A stretch of 64,000 nt of DNA, from assembly GCF_000772045.1 (NCBI RefSeq), contig NZ_CP009754.1, positions 1,116,001-1,180,000 of the forward strand, read 5' to 3'. The notes beneath the pieces are model-generated. The model saw nothing but the letters and a program-made list of their open reading frames with translations. It ran no database searches and was not told where the DNA came from. Positions within the stretch are counted from its first letter, which is position 1; every line of letters begins with the position of its first letter. Positions 10,006 to 19,098 of this stretch are shown in pieces. This DNA is from Streptomyces sp. CCM_MD2014. Its GTDB lineage: Bacteria; Actinomycetota; Actinomycetes; Streptomycetales; Streptomycetaceae. The translations under genes were made by a program, and so were the position numbers.

Positions 10006-10267
10006 CCCGCTACCTCCCCGAGTCGCCCGAATGACGTACAGAGCCTGAGCCTAGCCCTCGGATCGCGCAAGTGGTGGGTGCTGTGCCGACCAGTTGCCGT
10101 GACGGGTGACATGCGGTAAAGCGCGAACGACGCGGCGGGCCCGTCATCTGCGGCGGTGCGGTCGGGTGCCCGTCAACCCCCCGCGGCACGGGGTGCCGTA
10201 CCGGCCGGTCCGGTGGTACGGGCGGGCCTCTCATCCGGCTTTCACCGACGCCTCATACGGTGGGCAC

Positions 10268-11308
10268 ATGACGCAGGCGACTCCTCCCGGGTGGTACCCC
10301 GACCCCGGACAGAAGAATGACGGTCCCGCCACCGAGCGCTGGTGGGACGGCACCGCGTGGACCGACCAGGTGCGCCCGGCGGGAGCGGCCGCCGCATGGA
10401 CTCCGCCCGCGCAGCCGCCGTTCCAGCCGCCGGTGCAGAACGCCGCGCCCGGGCCGTATCCCGTGCACCCGGGGTATGCGGGCTTTCCGGTCCAGCCGCC
10501 GCCGTCGGCGCGACGGCGGCGGCTGCGTACCGGCATAGCCGTCGCGGCGGCCGTGGCGGTGCTGGCCGGTATCGGGGTCGGCGTGTACGCGCTCACCGAC
10601 GACGGTTCGGGCGGCGACAGCGCGGCCGGCGCGCAGCAGGACCGGCCCGGTCCCGGCGACCGGAACGACCCCTTCGGCGACTCGGGCGGGGGCAACGGCG
10701 ACAAGGACGGCGGCGAGGACAACCCGTGGCCCTCGCCCTCGTCCCCAGACTCCTCGGAGCCGCCCGAGGTGGACAGCGGCTCGGTGACGGACCCGCTCAG
10801 CGGGATCAGCCTGCCCATTCCGGACGGCTGGTACGGGCAGGAACTGGAGATCGGCGCGCAGATCACGTCGGACGACTCCTACAAGTGCCCCGGCGACACC
10901 TCCAAGACCTGCACCAAGGGCGGCGCCTACTCGGCTCCGGCGAGGCTGCTTCAGTCCGGGGGCGACACCGCCGAGGAGGTCGCGAAGGCCGACATCGCGG
11001 CGAACGCCGAGCAGTCCTACGGCCAGGACTCCTACGGCAAGATCACCTCGCACGACGAGCTGGCCTCCAAGACGGTCACGGTCGCCGGGCAGAAGGGCTA
11101 CCTGGTCCGCTGGAGGGTGGTCACCGCCAAGGGCTCCGACGGTTTCGTCGAGTCGCTGGCGTTCCCCTCGCCCGCACGGCCCTCGCAGATCGTCCTCGTC
11201 CGTTTCGGTGTCGACGTCGACCAGAAGCAGGCGGTCATCGACGAGATCACCGAGGGCATCGAGGTGGACACCTCCGGCGGCGGGGGTGGCAGCGGCCAGG
11301 ACGTCTGA
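10268..11308 (+). CDS. DUF2510-domain single-pass membrane protein with extracytoplasmic domain
   Basis: A 346-aa protein. It opens with a DUF2510 motif (PPGWYPDPGQ ... RWWDGTAWTDQV, residues 6-35), then a Pro-rich linker, a basic stop (SARRRRLR) and one membrane helix at about 88-110 (IAVAAAVAVLAGIGVGVYAL). After it comes a Gly/Asp/Ser-rich linker and a folded C-terminal domain of about 165 residues (SLPIPDGWYGQELEIG onward), predicted outside the cell. ATG at 10268 is supported by GGTGGG 4 nt upstream. Function unknown. Two strong hairpins follow the stop. Confidence 0.8.
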   Translation: MTQATPPGWYPDPGQKNDGPATERWWDGTAWTDQVRPAGAAAAWTPPAQPPFQPPVQNAAPGPYPVHPGYAGFPVQPPPSARRRRLRTGIAVAAAVAVLAGIGVGVYALTDDGSGGDSAAGAQQDRPGPGDRNDPFGDSGGGNGDKDGGEDNPWPSPSSPDSSEPPEVDSGSVTDPLSGISLPIPDGWYGQELEIGAQITSDDSYKCPGDTSKTCTKGGAYSAPARLLQSGGDTAEEVAKADIAANAEQSYGQDSYGKITSHDELASKTVTVAGQKGYLVRWRVVTAKGSDGFVESLAFPSPARPSQIVLVRFGVDVDQKQAVIDEITEGIEVDTSGGGGGSGQDV

Positions 11309-11319
11309 CGCGTCGGCCC

Positions 11320-11351
11320 CGGCCCGCGGCCCCGTCCGAGGCCGCGGGCCG
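11320..11351. terminator. GC-rich hairpin downstream of the DUF2510 gene
   Basis: A perfect 12-bp stem (CGGCCCGCGGCC and its complement) with an 8-nt loop, 11 bp after the stop codon. There is no U-tract, as is usual in Streptomyces. Confidence 0.5.
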
Positions 11352-11360
11352 GAAAGCTGT

Positions 11361-11407
11361 CGGCCGGGCGGGGCGCCCTTCCGCTCAAAGGGTGCCCCGC
11401 CCGGCCG
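11361..11407. terminator. Strong bidirectional terminator between convergent genes
   Basis: A 20-bp stem (11361-11380 with 11388-11407) broken only by one G-U-type pair, with a 7-nt loop. It lies between the DUF2510 gene and the convergent TetR gene and could serve both. Together with the hairpin at 11320 it forms a tandem terminator. Confidence 0.65.
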
Positions 11408-11488
11408 GGGGTGCGCGCCGCCCCCGTCCCCACGGTGCGGCGCGGGCAGGTCACCGTCCAGTCATCCCGTGGACGGCGACCTGGGTCT

Positions 11489-12103
11489 TCAGGGGAGGCC
11501 GAGCGCCGGCAGCACGACGGCCTCCACGAACCGGACGAGGTACGCCGCGTCGGCCTGCTTGCCCTCCAGGACGGGGCGCATCCGCAGCATTCCGAAGAGC
11601 TGCGCGGGCACGTACTCCAGCGCCGGATGGCCGGCCGGGACCTCCCCCCGGTCCACGCCGCGCGCGAGGATCCCCCGGAGCGCGGCGATCTCCGGCTCGA
11701 CGAGCGCCTCGCGCAGCGCGCACTTGAGCTCCGGGTCCTCCATGACCGCGTGGCCGAGCGCCTGGAGCAGCCCGGTGTCCTTGCCCGCCCCCTCGCCCGC
11801 GGCGGCGGCCGCCCGGCGCAGGTCCTCGGCGAGCGACCCGGTGTCGATGCCGGCGAAGCGCACCCGGCTGTTGGAGCGCAGGGCGGCGGCGACGAACTGG
11901 GGCTTGGTCTTCCACTGCCGGTAGAGCGTGGACTTGCTGCACCGGGTGCTGGCGGCGATGCCCTCCATGGTCACGGCGTCGTAGCCGCAGGAGCGGAGCT
12001 GGTCGAGCACGGCGTCGAAGAACTCCTGCTCACGCTCCGGCGTGATCTTGGAGCGGCGCGAGGTGCCGACCGTTTCCGGTCGGTCCGCGTCCTGCGACGT
12101 CAT
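11489..12103 (-). CDS. TetR-family transcriptional regulator
   Basis: A 204-aa TetR protein. Residues 20-70 form the HTH (YDAVTMEGIAASTRCSKSTLYRQWKTKPQFVAAAL); the C-terminal part (LALVEPEIAALRGILARGVDRGEVPAG region) resembles the TetR_C ligand domain. ATG at 12103 has AAGGAG 8 nt upstream. It is divergent from a PAP2 phosphatase/DMT transporter pair. The intervening region carries an 18-bp perfect inverted repeat with further nested repeats, which is probably its operator and suggests autoregulation plus control of the divergent pair. The ligand is unknown. Confidence 0.87.
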   Translation of the reverse strand: MTSQDADRPETVGTSRRSKITPEREQEFFDAVLDQLRSCGYDAVTMEGIAASTRCSKSTLYRQWKTKPQFVAAALRSNSRVRFAGIDTGSLAEDLRRAAAAAGEGAGKDTGLLQALGHAVMEDPELKCALREALVEPEIAALRGILARGVDRGEVPAGHPALEYVPAQLFGMLRMRPVLEGKQADAAYLVRFVEAVVLPALGLP

Positions 12104-12196
12104 CGGCTCCGCTCCTTCTCTCCCACTCGCGCCGTCTCGCGCTTCTCCCGCGCACGCAAGCCGTGATCCGGCCCCGCACCCGGTGTGTCGCATGTC

Positions 12197-12267
12197 TATC
12201 GATACGCCAGTGTACCGGTACACCACCGTATCGGTACACTGGCGTATCGGAACGAGGTCGTATCGAT
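12197..12267. promoter_or_regulatory. Nested inverted-repeat operator for the divergent TetR / PAP2 genes
   Basis: CGATACGCCAGTGTACCG (12200-12217) is repeated perfectly inverted at 12232-12249 around a 14-bp centre. The left arm also forms a second palindrome, GTGTACCGGTACAC (12210-12223). An outer pair, ATCGATACG (12198-12206) and CGTATCGAT (12259-12267), adds a third layer. Recurrent GATAC and GTACAC half-sites suggest cooperative binding of several dimers. Binding by the adjacent TetR is inferred from location. Confidence 0.65.
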
Positions 12268-12333
12268 GAGAACCGTCACACGCCCCCGTACCCGATGAGC
12301 CGCACGCACCACCGTCAGCGAAGGGGCCGGGGG

Positions 12334-13140
12334 ATGAATGCCCGCAGCGAGCCTGCAGAAGCGGGGCCGGACGCGCCCGCGCGCCCACCGCTCGTCCGTG
12401 AGCTCCTGCTCGTGGCCGGGCTCTTCCTCGTGTACAAGTTCGGCCGCCGGCTGGCGACGGGCCACACCGCGGAGGCCTTCCGCAACGCCCATCACGTGTG
12501 GGACTGGGAGCGCGTGCTCCGCCTGCCGGACGAGGGCACGGTGCAGGACCTGCTCCTGCACGGCGACACGCTGATCCACGTGGCGAACACGTACTACGCG
12601 GCCGTCCACTTCCCGGCCACCCTGGCCTTCCTCGTCTGGCTCTACCTGCGCCGGCCCGCGCACTACGTCTGGGCCCGCCGGGCCCTGGCCGCCGTGACCG
12701 GCGCCGCGCTCGTGCTGCACCTGCTTTTCCCGCTGGCCCCGCCGCGCATGCTGGGCGCCACCGGCCTGCTCGACACGGCCAGGGCCTTCGGCCCCTCGGT
12801 GTACGGCCCGCCGCGCACGGACTCGTTGTCGAACCAGTTCGCGGCGATGCCCTCCCTGCACTTCGGCTGGGCCCTGATGCTGGCGATCGGTCTGATCGTC
12901 GCGACGCGCACGCGGTGGCGGTGGCTGTGGCTGCTGCATCCCCTGGTGACGCTGCTGGTGATCGTGGGAACGGCGAACCACTACTGGCTCGACGTGATCG
13001 TGGCCGCGGCCCTGCTCGGCCTCGCGCTCGCGGTGCATCGGGTGCCGCAGCGCCCGGGGTGCGCCCTGCCCCGTCGCCGGCCCGAGGCCCGGCGGCGGTC
13101 CTCGGCCGACCGGCCGGAGCTGGTCGGGGCGGGCCGGTGA
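12334..13140 (+). CDS. PAP2-superfamily integral membrane phosphatase / inositolphosphotransferase-like
   Basis: A 268-aa membrane protein of the PAP2_3 type. Phosphatase motifs are visible as FPLAPPRML, then SLHFGW (motif C2 region) and NHYWLDV (motif C3), spread over about six hydrophobic segments. Such enzymes dephosphorylate or transfer phosphate groups on lipids at the outer face of the membrane. ATG at 12334 follows AAGGGGCCGGGGG. The stop overlaps the GTG of the next gene, so both are one unit, probably controlled by the divergent TetR through the nested operator. Confidence 0.83.
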   Translation: MNARSEPAEAGPDAPARPPLVRELLLVAGLFLVYKFGRRLATGHTAEAFRNAHHVWDWERVLRLPDEGTVQDLLLHGDTLIHVANTYYAAVHFPATLAFLVWLYLRRPAHYVWARRALAAVTGAALVLHLLFPLAPPRMLGATGLLDTARAFGPSVYGPPRTDSLSNQFAAMPSLHFGWALMLAIGLIVATRTRWRWLWLLHPLVTLLVIVGTANHYWLDVIVAAALLGLALAVHRVPQRPGCALPRRRPEARRRSSADRPELVGAGR

Positions 13141-14114
13141 ACGCCGCGCTCGTCGCCGTACTGCTCTCGCTCGTCTCCGCCTGCGCCTACGCCGCCGCGG
13201 CCGTGGCCCAGGAACGGCTGGCCTCGCGCGCCTCCGGCGCCGGTCCGCTGCGGATGCTGGCCTCCGGTGCCTGGTGGTGGGCGGTCGCGCTCAACGCCTC
13301 GGCCGCGCTGCTGCACGTCGTGGCGCTCAAGTACGGCCCCCTCACCGTGGTCCAGCCGCTCGGCGCCCTCACGCTGGTCGCGGCGGTGCCCCTGGGGGCG
13401 CGGCTGGCGGGCCGGCGGGTGAGCGCGATCGAGTGGCGGGGCACCGGGCTGACGCTGCTGGGTCTCGGCGCGCTACTGCTCACCGCGTCCGGGCCCGCGC
13501 CGGAGGACGTCCTGAGCGTGCCGGAGGCGCTGACGGTGTCCGGCGCGACGGCGGCCCTGATCGGCATGCTGTCGTGGCCCGGCACCCGGCCGGGACTGCG
13601 CCACGCGACGGCGTCCGGCATCGCGTCCGGCGTCGCCTCGGCACTCACCCAGACCGTGACGGTCGCCGTCACCGACCGGTCGGGTCCGCTGCTGAGCGTC
13701 CAGGTGATCGGCGTGGCCGTACTGGTGGCCGCCTTCGCCGCGGGCGGGCTGCTGCTGTCCCAGACCGCGTACCGGGGTGGTCTGGGCGCCCCGCTCGCGG
13801 TGGTGACCCTGGCCAATCCGGTGGCCGCCGCGGTGATCGGCCTCTCCCTGCTCGGCGAGCGACTCAGGGGCGGCGCGGGCGGCGTGCTCCTCGCGCTGAC
13901 CGGTGCTGCGCTGGCCGCCTGGGGAGTCCTCCAGCTCAGCCGGGCGACGCCGGTCCCGGACCGGCCCGAGCCGGCCGGCGCACGGCCCGCACCCGCCGGG
14001 CCGGCGCGCGGCGCGCCGACACCGGAACCGGAACCGGAGCGACCCGGGCGGGTGGGTGCCGTGCCGGCGCCCCGGCGGCCGGGATCGAAGCCGGGGCACC
14101 TCACACGGCTCTGA
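13137..14114 (+). CDS. DMT-superfamily (EamA/NIPA-like) membrane protein
   Basis: A 325-aa protein with about nine hydrophobic helices in the first 275 residues and a Pro/Glu/Arg-rich cytoplasmic tail (about 280-325). The LKYGPLTVVQPLGALTLVAAVPLGA region and the NPVAAAVIGLSLLGERL repeat are typical of drug/metabolite exporters and NIPA-like transporters. GTG at 13137 overlaps the preceding stop by 4 bp. Substrate unknown; pairing with a PAP2 enzyme under TetR control suggests a lipid or small-molecule stress function, which is inference. Confidence 0.78.
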   Translation: MNAALVAVLLSLVSACAYAAAAVAQERLASRASGAGPLRMLASGAWWWAVALNASAALLHVVALKYGPLTVVQPLGALTLVAAVPLGARLAGRRVSAIEWRGTGLTLLGLGALLLTASGPAPEDVLSVPEALTVSGATAALIGMLSWPGTRPGLRHATASGIASGVASALTQTVTVAVTDRSGPLLSVQVIGVAVLVAAFAAGGLLLSQTAYRGGLGAPLAVVTLANPVAAAVIGLSLLGERLRGGAGGVLLALTGAALAAWGVLQLSRATPVPDRPEPAGARPAPAGPARGAPTPEPEPERPGRVGAVPAPRRPGSKPGHLTRL

Positions 14115-14133
14115 CGCCTGTTCCGGGCCCGCC

Positions 14134-16197
14134 TCAGTCCGTGACGATCGCCGGGTCGCTGACCCCCGGCCGGCCGTTCTCCACGTGCCCGGCGAAGCGG
14201 CGCAGGAAGGCGGGGTCGGCCTCGGAGGTCACCGTCACGTCGTACCAGCGGCGGCTGCGCGCGAGGTCGACGGTGTGGTGCACGGTGGCACCGGGGCGGA
14301 CGGCGACGGTCCGGGAGCGGCCGTCGTGGGCGTCTGCGATCCGGAGGCGCACGGTGCCGCTGCCGGGGTTGGTGAGGGTGAGCCGGAGGTCGTCGCCGCG
14401 GTGCCGGGCGGTGGCCTCGGGACCGGCGGGACCGGCGGGCTCGTTCGAGCCCCGGAAGACCCGCAGGAAGCCGGCCGGACCGTGCACGGTCAGGTCGTAG
14501 GAGCCGGCGGAGTACGCCGAGTTCCAGGTGTCGGCGAGGCTCTTGCCGGCCTCGGTGGTGTACGTCCAGGGACCGTCGGTGCGGTTGCCGGAGGTGACGA
14601 GGAAGGCGGCCCCGGCCCGGGCCCCGGAGGCGAAGGCCAGCGTGAACTTCCCGGCTTCCGTGTCGACGGCTCCGTCCACGTACGGGTCGTACCGCAGCGG
14701 GCGGGTCGGTCGCGTCCCGCGCTCCTGCCGGGGCATGCCGGGCTCCGCGGGCGGCGTCGGACGGTAGTCCGGGTGGCGGTCGCGGTCCGGCGGCTCGTAG
14801 GCGTCGGTGTCCGGCAGCCGGGCCGGCCGGCTGTCCGTGCGGGAGAAGTCGAAGGCGGAGGTCAGGTCGCCGCAGACGGTACGGCGCCAGGGTGAGATGT
14901 TCGGCTCGTGGACGCCGAAGCGGCGCTCCATGAAGCGGATCACCGAGGTGTGGTCGAAGGTCTCGGAGCAGACGAAGCCGCCCTTGCTCCACGGCGAGAC
15001 GACCAGCATGGGCACGCGCGGACCCAGCCCGTAGAAACCCTCGCGGTGGGTGGCGCTGCCCTCGAAGACGTCCAGGGAGACGTCGACGGTGGAGCGGCCC
15101 TGCGCGGCGGACTTCGGCGGCAGCGGCGGCACCACGTGGTCGAAGAAGCCGTCGTTCTCGTCGTACGTGATGAACAGGGCCGTCTTCGCCCACACCGCGG
15201 GGTTGGAGGTGAGCGCGTCCAGGACCTGGGAGATGTACCAGGCGCCGTAGTTCGAGGGCCAGTTGGAGTGCTCGGAGAAGGCCTCGGGGGCGGCTATCCA
15301 GGAGATCTTCGGCAGCTTGCCCGCCCTGACGTCGGCACGGAGCCGGTCGAAGTAGCCCTCGCCGCTCTTCGCGTCGGTGCCGGTGCGGGCCTTGTCGTAC
15401 AGCGGGTCGCCGGGCTTCGCGTTCCGGTACTTGTTGAAGTACAGCAGGGAGTTGTCGCCGTAGTTGCCGCGGTAGGCGTCGTCGATCCAGCCCCAGTGGC
15501 CGGCCGCGTCGAGGCCGTCGCCGACGTCCTGGTAGATCTTCCAGGAGATCCCGGCCTTCTCCAGCCGCTCGGGGTACGTCGTCCAGTCGTAGCCGAGTTC
15601 GTCGTTGCCGAGGACCGGGCCGCCGCCCGCGCCGTCGTTGCCGGTGTGACCGGACCACAGGTAGTAGCGGTTGGGGTCGGTGGAGCCGATGAAGGAGCAG
15701 TGGTAGGCGTCGCAGACGGTGAAGGTGTCGGCGAGCGCGTAGTGGAAGGGGATGTCCTCGCGGGTCAGGTAGGCCATGGTGGTGGTGCCCTTGGCAGGCA
15801 GCCAGCGGTCGTACTTGGCGTTGTGGTAGGCCTCCTGGCCGTCGGACCAGCCGTGCGGGAGCCCTTCGAGGAACTGCATGCCGAGGTCGTCGGCCTCCGG
15901 GTGGAACGGCAGCACCTCCGTGCCGTCGCCCTTGCGCTGGTGCCACACGGACCGGCCGTCGTCCAGCCGCACCGGGTGCGGGTCGCCGAAGCCGCGGACG
16001 CCGCGCAGCCGGCCGAAGTAGTGGTCGAACGAACGGTTCTCCTGCATCAGGACGACGATGTGCTCGACGTCCTCGATCGACCCCGAGCGGTGGTTCGCCG
16101 GGAGCGCGGCGGCCCGGTCGATGCTCGCGGACAGGGCGCTGAACGCCGTGGTGGCGCCCGCGAGTTGGAGGAATCTGCGCCGGTTCACTTCGGCCAT
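14134..16197 (-). CDS. plc: Tat-exported phosphocholine-type phospholipase C
   Basis: A 687-aa secreted enzyme. The N-terminus NRRRFLQLAGATTAFSAL is a twin-arginine signal. The phosphoesterase domain begins with IVVLMQENRSFDHYFGRLRGVRGFGDP, diagnostic of bacterial PLC/acid phosphatases of this family, and continues with PNRYYLWSGHTGND and ITYDENDGFFDHVVPPLPP. Residues from about 500 form two C-terminal beta domains (DUF756-like). It hydrolyses phospholipids outside the cell, releasing phosphorylated head groups. ATG at 16197 gives a compact Tat peptide. No convincing PHO-box direct repeats were found upstream, although phosphate control is common for such enzymes. Confidence 0.9.
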   Translation of the reverse strand: MAEVNRRRFLQLAGATTAFSALSASIDRAAALPANHRSGSIEDVEHIVVLMQENRSFDHYFGRLRGVRGFGDPHPVRLDDGRSVWHQRKGDGTEVLPFHPEADDLGMQFLEGLPHGWSDGQEAYHNAKYDRWLPAKGTTTMAYLTREDIPFHYALADTFTVCDAYHCSFIGSTDPNRYYLWSGHTGNDGAGGGPVLGNDELGYDWTTYPERLEKAGISWKIYQDVGDGLDAAGHWGWIDDAYRGNYGDNSLLYFNKYRNAKPGDPLYDKARTGTDAKSGEGYFDRLRADVRAGKLPKISWIAAPEAFSEHSNWPSNYGAWYISQVLDALTSNPAVWAKTALFITYDENDGFFDHVVPPLPPKSAAQGRSTVDVSLDVFEGSATHREGFYGLGPRVPMLVVSPWSKGGFVCSETFDHTSVIRFMERRFGVHEPNISPWRRTVCGDLTSAFDFSRTDSRPARLPDTDAYEPPDRDRHPDYRPTPPAEPGMPRQERGTRPTRPLRYDPYVDGAVDTEAGKFTLAFASGARAGAAFLVTSGNRTDGPWTYTTEAGKSLADTWNSAYSAGSYDLTVHGPAGFLRVFRGSNEPAGPAGPEATARHRGDDLRLTLTNPGSGTVRLRIADAHDGRSRTVAVRPGATVHHTVDLARSRRWYDVTVTSEADPAFLRRFAGHVENGRPGVSDPAIVTD

Positions 16198-16381
16198 GGG
16201 AGTGAGGGACCTCTCGCCTTGGGGGGGTTCAACCGGCCGGACGGTGCCGGGTGATGACGGATTGCGCGCGAAAGGAGTGTTCCAGGAGCAGCAAACGTCA
16301 GGGAAGGGTCCGGTGGCGCTCGTGTGAAAGTCACCGGTACGCGAGGTGTGCCGGGCCCGCCGTACGGGGATGGTCGCGATC

Positions 16382-17671
16382 ATGACAGGCATGGACACGG
16401 ACGCACCGCCAACCCCGACCCGCCGGCCCGTACGCCAGCTCCTCGCCGCCTCGGTGGGCAACGCCGTGGAGTGGTACGACTGGTACGCCTACACCTTCCT
16501 CGCCACCTACATCGCCGACCAGGTCTTCCCCGACAGCGCGGACAACTCCCTGGTGCCGCTGCTGTCGACGTTCGCCGTGTTCGCGGTGGGCTTCTTCATG
16601 CGGCCCGTCGGCGGGCTGCTCATGGGCGCGATCGCGGACCGTCGGGGGCGGCGCGCCGCCCTGACCGTCACCATCCTGCTGATGGGCGGCAGCAGTCTGC
16701 TGGTCGGGCTGACCCCGACGTACACGGCGGCCGGCCTGCTGGCCCCGGTGGTCCTCGTGGTCGCGCGGCTGCTCCAGGGACTGTCGGTGGGCGGTGAGTT
16801 CGCGGCCTCGACGACCTTCCTGGTGGAGTCGGCGGGGCCGGGCCGGCGCGGGCTGTTCTCCAGCTTCCAGTACGTCTCGACCACGGCGGGGCAGCTGGTG
16901 GCGTCCGGGATCGCGACGCTGCTGGTGGACACGCTGAGCGAGGACAGGATGAACGGCTGGGGGTGGCGGATCCCCTTCGTGTTCGGCGCCGTCCTGAGCC
17001 TGGTCGGGTTCTGGATCCGGCAGGGCGCGCAGGAGACCCGCAGCACCGAGCAGCAACGGGCGCCGCGCCCCGGCCTGTTCGAGGCGCTGCGCCGCCATCC
17101 GCGCGAATCCCTGCTGATCTGCGGCATCACCGCGGGCGGCACCATCGCCTATTACACGTGGACGTCGTACCTGCCGACGTACGCCGAACTCAACGCGGGC
17201 GTCGCCAAGTCGGACGCGCTGCTCGCGGGGACGGTCTCGCTGGCCTTCTTCGGGCTGCTCCAGCCGCTCGGCGGCATGCTCTCCGACCGGTTCGGGCGCC
17301 GTCCCCCGCTGCTCTTCTTCGGCGTGGGGTTCGCGCTGCTGAGCGTGCCGCTGCTGCACTCCCTGCGCGACTCCTTCGCGGTGCTGCTGCTCGTGCAGTG
17401 CGCCGGAATGGTCCTCCTGACCGGCTTCACCTCCATCAGCGCCGCCGTGAACGCCGAGGTCTTCCCGCCCCGGGTGCGGGCGGCAGGCATCGGCTTCCCC
17501 TACTCCCTCACGGTGGCGCTGTTCGGCGGCACGGCGCCGTACGTGGGCACGCTTTTCAAGGACCTGGGGCATGCGGGGCTCTTCCCCTGGTACGTCGCCG
17601 TGCTGTGCCTGCTGTCCTCACTGGTGTACCTGAGGCTGCCGGAGACGGCGCACAAGGAACTGGAGCGCTGA
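16382..17671 (+). CDS. MHS-family (MFS) metabolite:H+ symporter
   Basis: A 429-aa, 12-helix transporter. The N-terminal GNAVEWYDWYAYTF and loop 2-3 motif GAIADRRGRRAALT mark the metabolite:H+ symporter family (alpha-ketoglutarate, citrate, shikimate and proline/betaine permeases); LQGLSVGGEFAAS follows in helix 4. ATG at 16382 is chosen with GGGGATGG upstream; ATG at 16391 is an alternative. Substrate not predictable. It is divergent from the phospholipase gene, which makes uptake of a lipid-derived organic acid or betaine possible, but this is only contextual. Confidence 0.85.
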   Translation: MTGMDTDAPPTPTRRPVRQLLAASVGNAVEWYDWYAYTFLATYIADQVFPDSADNSLVPLLSTFAVFAVGFFMRPVGGLLMGAIADRRGRRAALTVTILLMGGSSLLVGLTPTYTAAGLLAPVVLVVARLLQGLSVGGEFAASTTFLVESAGPGRRGLFSSFQYVSTTAGQLVASGIATLLVDTLSEDRMNGWGWRIPFVFGAVLSLVGFWIRQGAQETRSTEQQRAPRPGLFEALRRHPRESLLICGITAGGTIAYYTWTSYLPTYAELNAGVAKSDALLAGTVSLAFFGLLQPLGGMLSDRFGRRPPLLFFGVGFALLSVPLLHSLRDSFAVLLLVQCAGMVLLTGFTSISAAVNAEVFPPRVRAAGIGFPYSLTVALFGGTAPYVGTLFKDLGHAGLFPWYVAVLCLLSSLVYLRLPETAHKELER

Positions 17672-17677
17672 CGGCCC

Positions 17678-17703
17678 GGGACGGCCGTGGCGTCGGCCGT
17701 CCC
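17678..17703. terminator. Terminator hairpin between convergent genes
   Basis: GGGACGGCCG and CGGCCGTCCC form a perfect 10-bp stem with a 6-nt loop immediately after the transporter stop and before the convergent DUF4132 remnant. Confidence 0.6.
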
Positions 17704-17716
17704 CTCCGCGCACACG

Positions 17717-18555
17717 TCAGCGGCGACGCTTGCGCGGTCGCGGCACCTCCAGTGCCTCCAGGCGCGGCCCCCGGCCGTCCCGGACGCGCTGCCAGGCCTC
17801 GCGGTACAGCCCGGCGACGGGCCGGGTGGGCACGATCACTCCCAGGACGGGTGACTCGCCCTCCGGCAGGCCGTACAGCGGCAGCTTCCACCGCTCCAGC
17901 GGAAGGTGCCGGATCGGCGGCTGGGTCCAGCCGCCGGGCAGGAACAGCGTGCGGCCGGCCTTGGAGCGGCTGCCCTCGACCACGAGGTCGGTGGCGGCGG
18001 GCTCGGCGCGGGCGGCACGCAGCCTGGCCGTTCCTCCCCGCCGGGTGCCCTAGCCGGTCCAGCGGGCGGTGTCGCGGTCGGCGGGGTCGGGCAGGGCGCC
18101 CCGGTGGGCCTTCCACCAGCCGGGCGGCGCCTCGAGGGTGCCGGGCAGCGGCAGCATCTCGCGCAGGCGCCGTGCGGGTTCACCACCCGCAGCTCGTCCG
18201 TCTCGTCGGCGGCGCGCAGGAAGCCGACCTCGCCGGGGCCCGCACCGGCCACGACGAGGTCACGCAGTGCCGCCCGCCAGGCCTCGTCGGGCCAGACCCG
18301 CACGAGCAGCCCGGTCGGCACGGGCAGTGAGGACACCATCCAGTTGGTCACCTGTGCCGCGCAGTCGGCGGCGTGCCGGTCCAGCCACTCGGCGAGGCGC
18401 TGGCGTTCGACCGCCTCGGGACGGTCCCGCGTCTCCGCGGGCAGGGTCCGTTCCGGCTTGCCCTCCGCCGGGGACGTCGGCGACGCGGCCCGCGCCACCA
18501 CCCGGCCCTCCACCAGAGCGACTTCACAGGTGCGGCCCACTGCCAGCCAGCCCAT
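17717..18555 (-). pseudogene. Decayed DUF4132 (MolR-like) gene with a frameshift and an in-frame stop
   Basis: From ATG at 18555 the reading frame encodes MGWLAVGRTCEVALVEGRVV and later WLDRHAADCAAQVTNWMVSS and LRVVNPHG, a DUF4132-type N-terminus. Near 18170-18185 the coding sense jumps to the neighbouring frame (RLREMLPLPGTLEAPPGWWK). That frame hits TAG at 18051-18053 and then continues in the same frame through LVVEGSRSKAGRTLFLPGG and IRHLPLERWKLPLYGLPEG to TGA at 17717. Two lesions in about 840 bp argue for a real pseudogene, though sequencing error cannot be excluded. RBS-like GGGGAGAGG precedes the ATG. Confidence 0.65.
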
Positions 18556-19098
18556 CCGCGTCTCGCCTCTCCCCGCCACCAGGCCGCCAGGACCAACGGC
18601 ACGGCATGCGGAACCCTGAATCGACACGCTCTGCCGTGCGTTGGCCAAAGGCTGGGGGCACCCGCTGACAGCGCCCGCACCGGACGGCGCGGTGCGTTTC
18701 GCGCCAGATTGGGCGACGGCGTTTTTCGGCCGGGCCCGACAGCGGCCCCACTCCGGTCGGTTCGGCCCGGGCCGGCGGGCGCTCCGGGTCGCGGGGGACG
18801 GCACCGGCCCTGGCCAGGACGCCAGGGCTCGGGACGCGGGACGGCCGCGCGTCACCGGCGCCCGCACACGTCGGCACCGTCCGCGGATTGGTGTGTTATC
18901 CGCCCTTCTTCGCTCCGGCCCGGGTCCCGTCCGTGCGCCGAACAGGGCCCTGACGACGGCGGATTGACTCCGATGCGGTTCGCACGCGCGTACGCGTCGT
19001 GTTCCACCGACCCGGATGGGGGCACATGGCCGGTGGCGCGGGGGTGCGCGGAGAGCCCGGCGGTCCGAACGGACCGCCGCTGACAAGGGGTGGGGGAG
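18556..19098. other. 543-bp intergenic region upstream of ramR
   Basis: No convincing gene: short open frames here lack ribosome sites and Streptomyces-like codon bias. It holds a perfect 8-bp hairpin (GCCCTGGC/GCCAGGGC, 18807-18828), a short T-run at about 18721-18725 after a weak stem, and a TTGACT at 18964-18969 without a good -10 partner. It presumably contains the ramR promoter and its developmental control sites, which I cannot place. Confidence 0.5.

Noticed and set aside
7339..10119. A 926-codon plus-strand open frame opposite the LAL-type gene
   Set aside because: The minus-strand frame has a Walker A, Walker B and proper start; the plus frame is a GC shadow with no recognisable domain.
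18641..18967. A 108-codon frame upstream of ramR
   Set aside because: No ribosome site, no domain and poor codon bias; judged non-coding.
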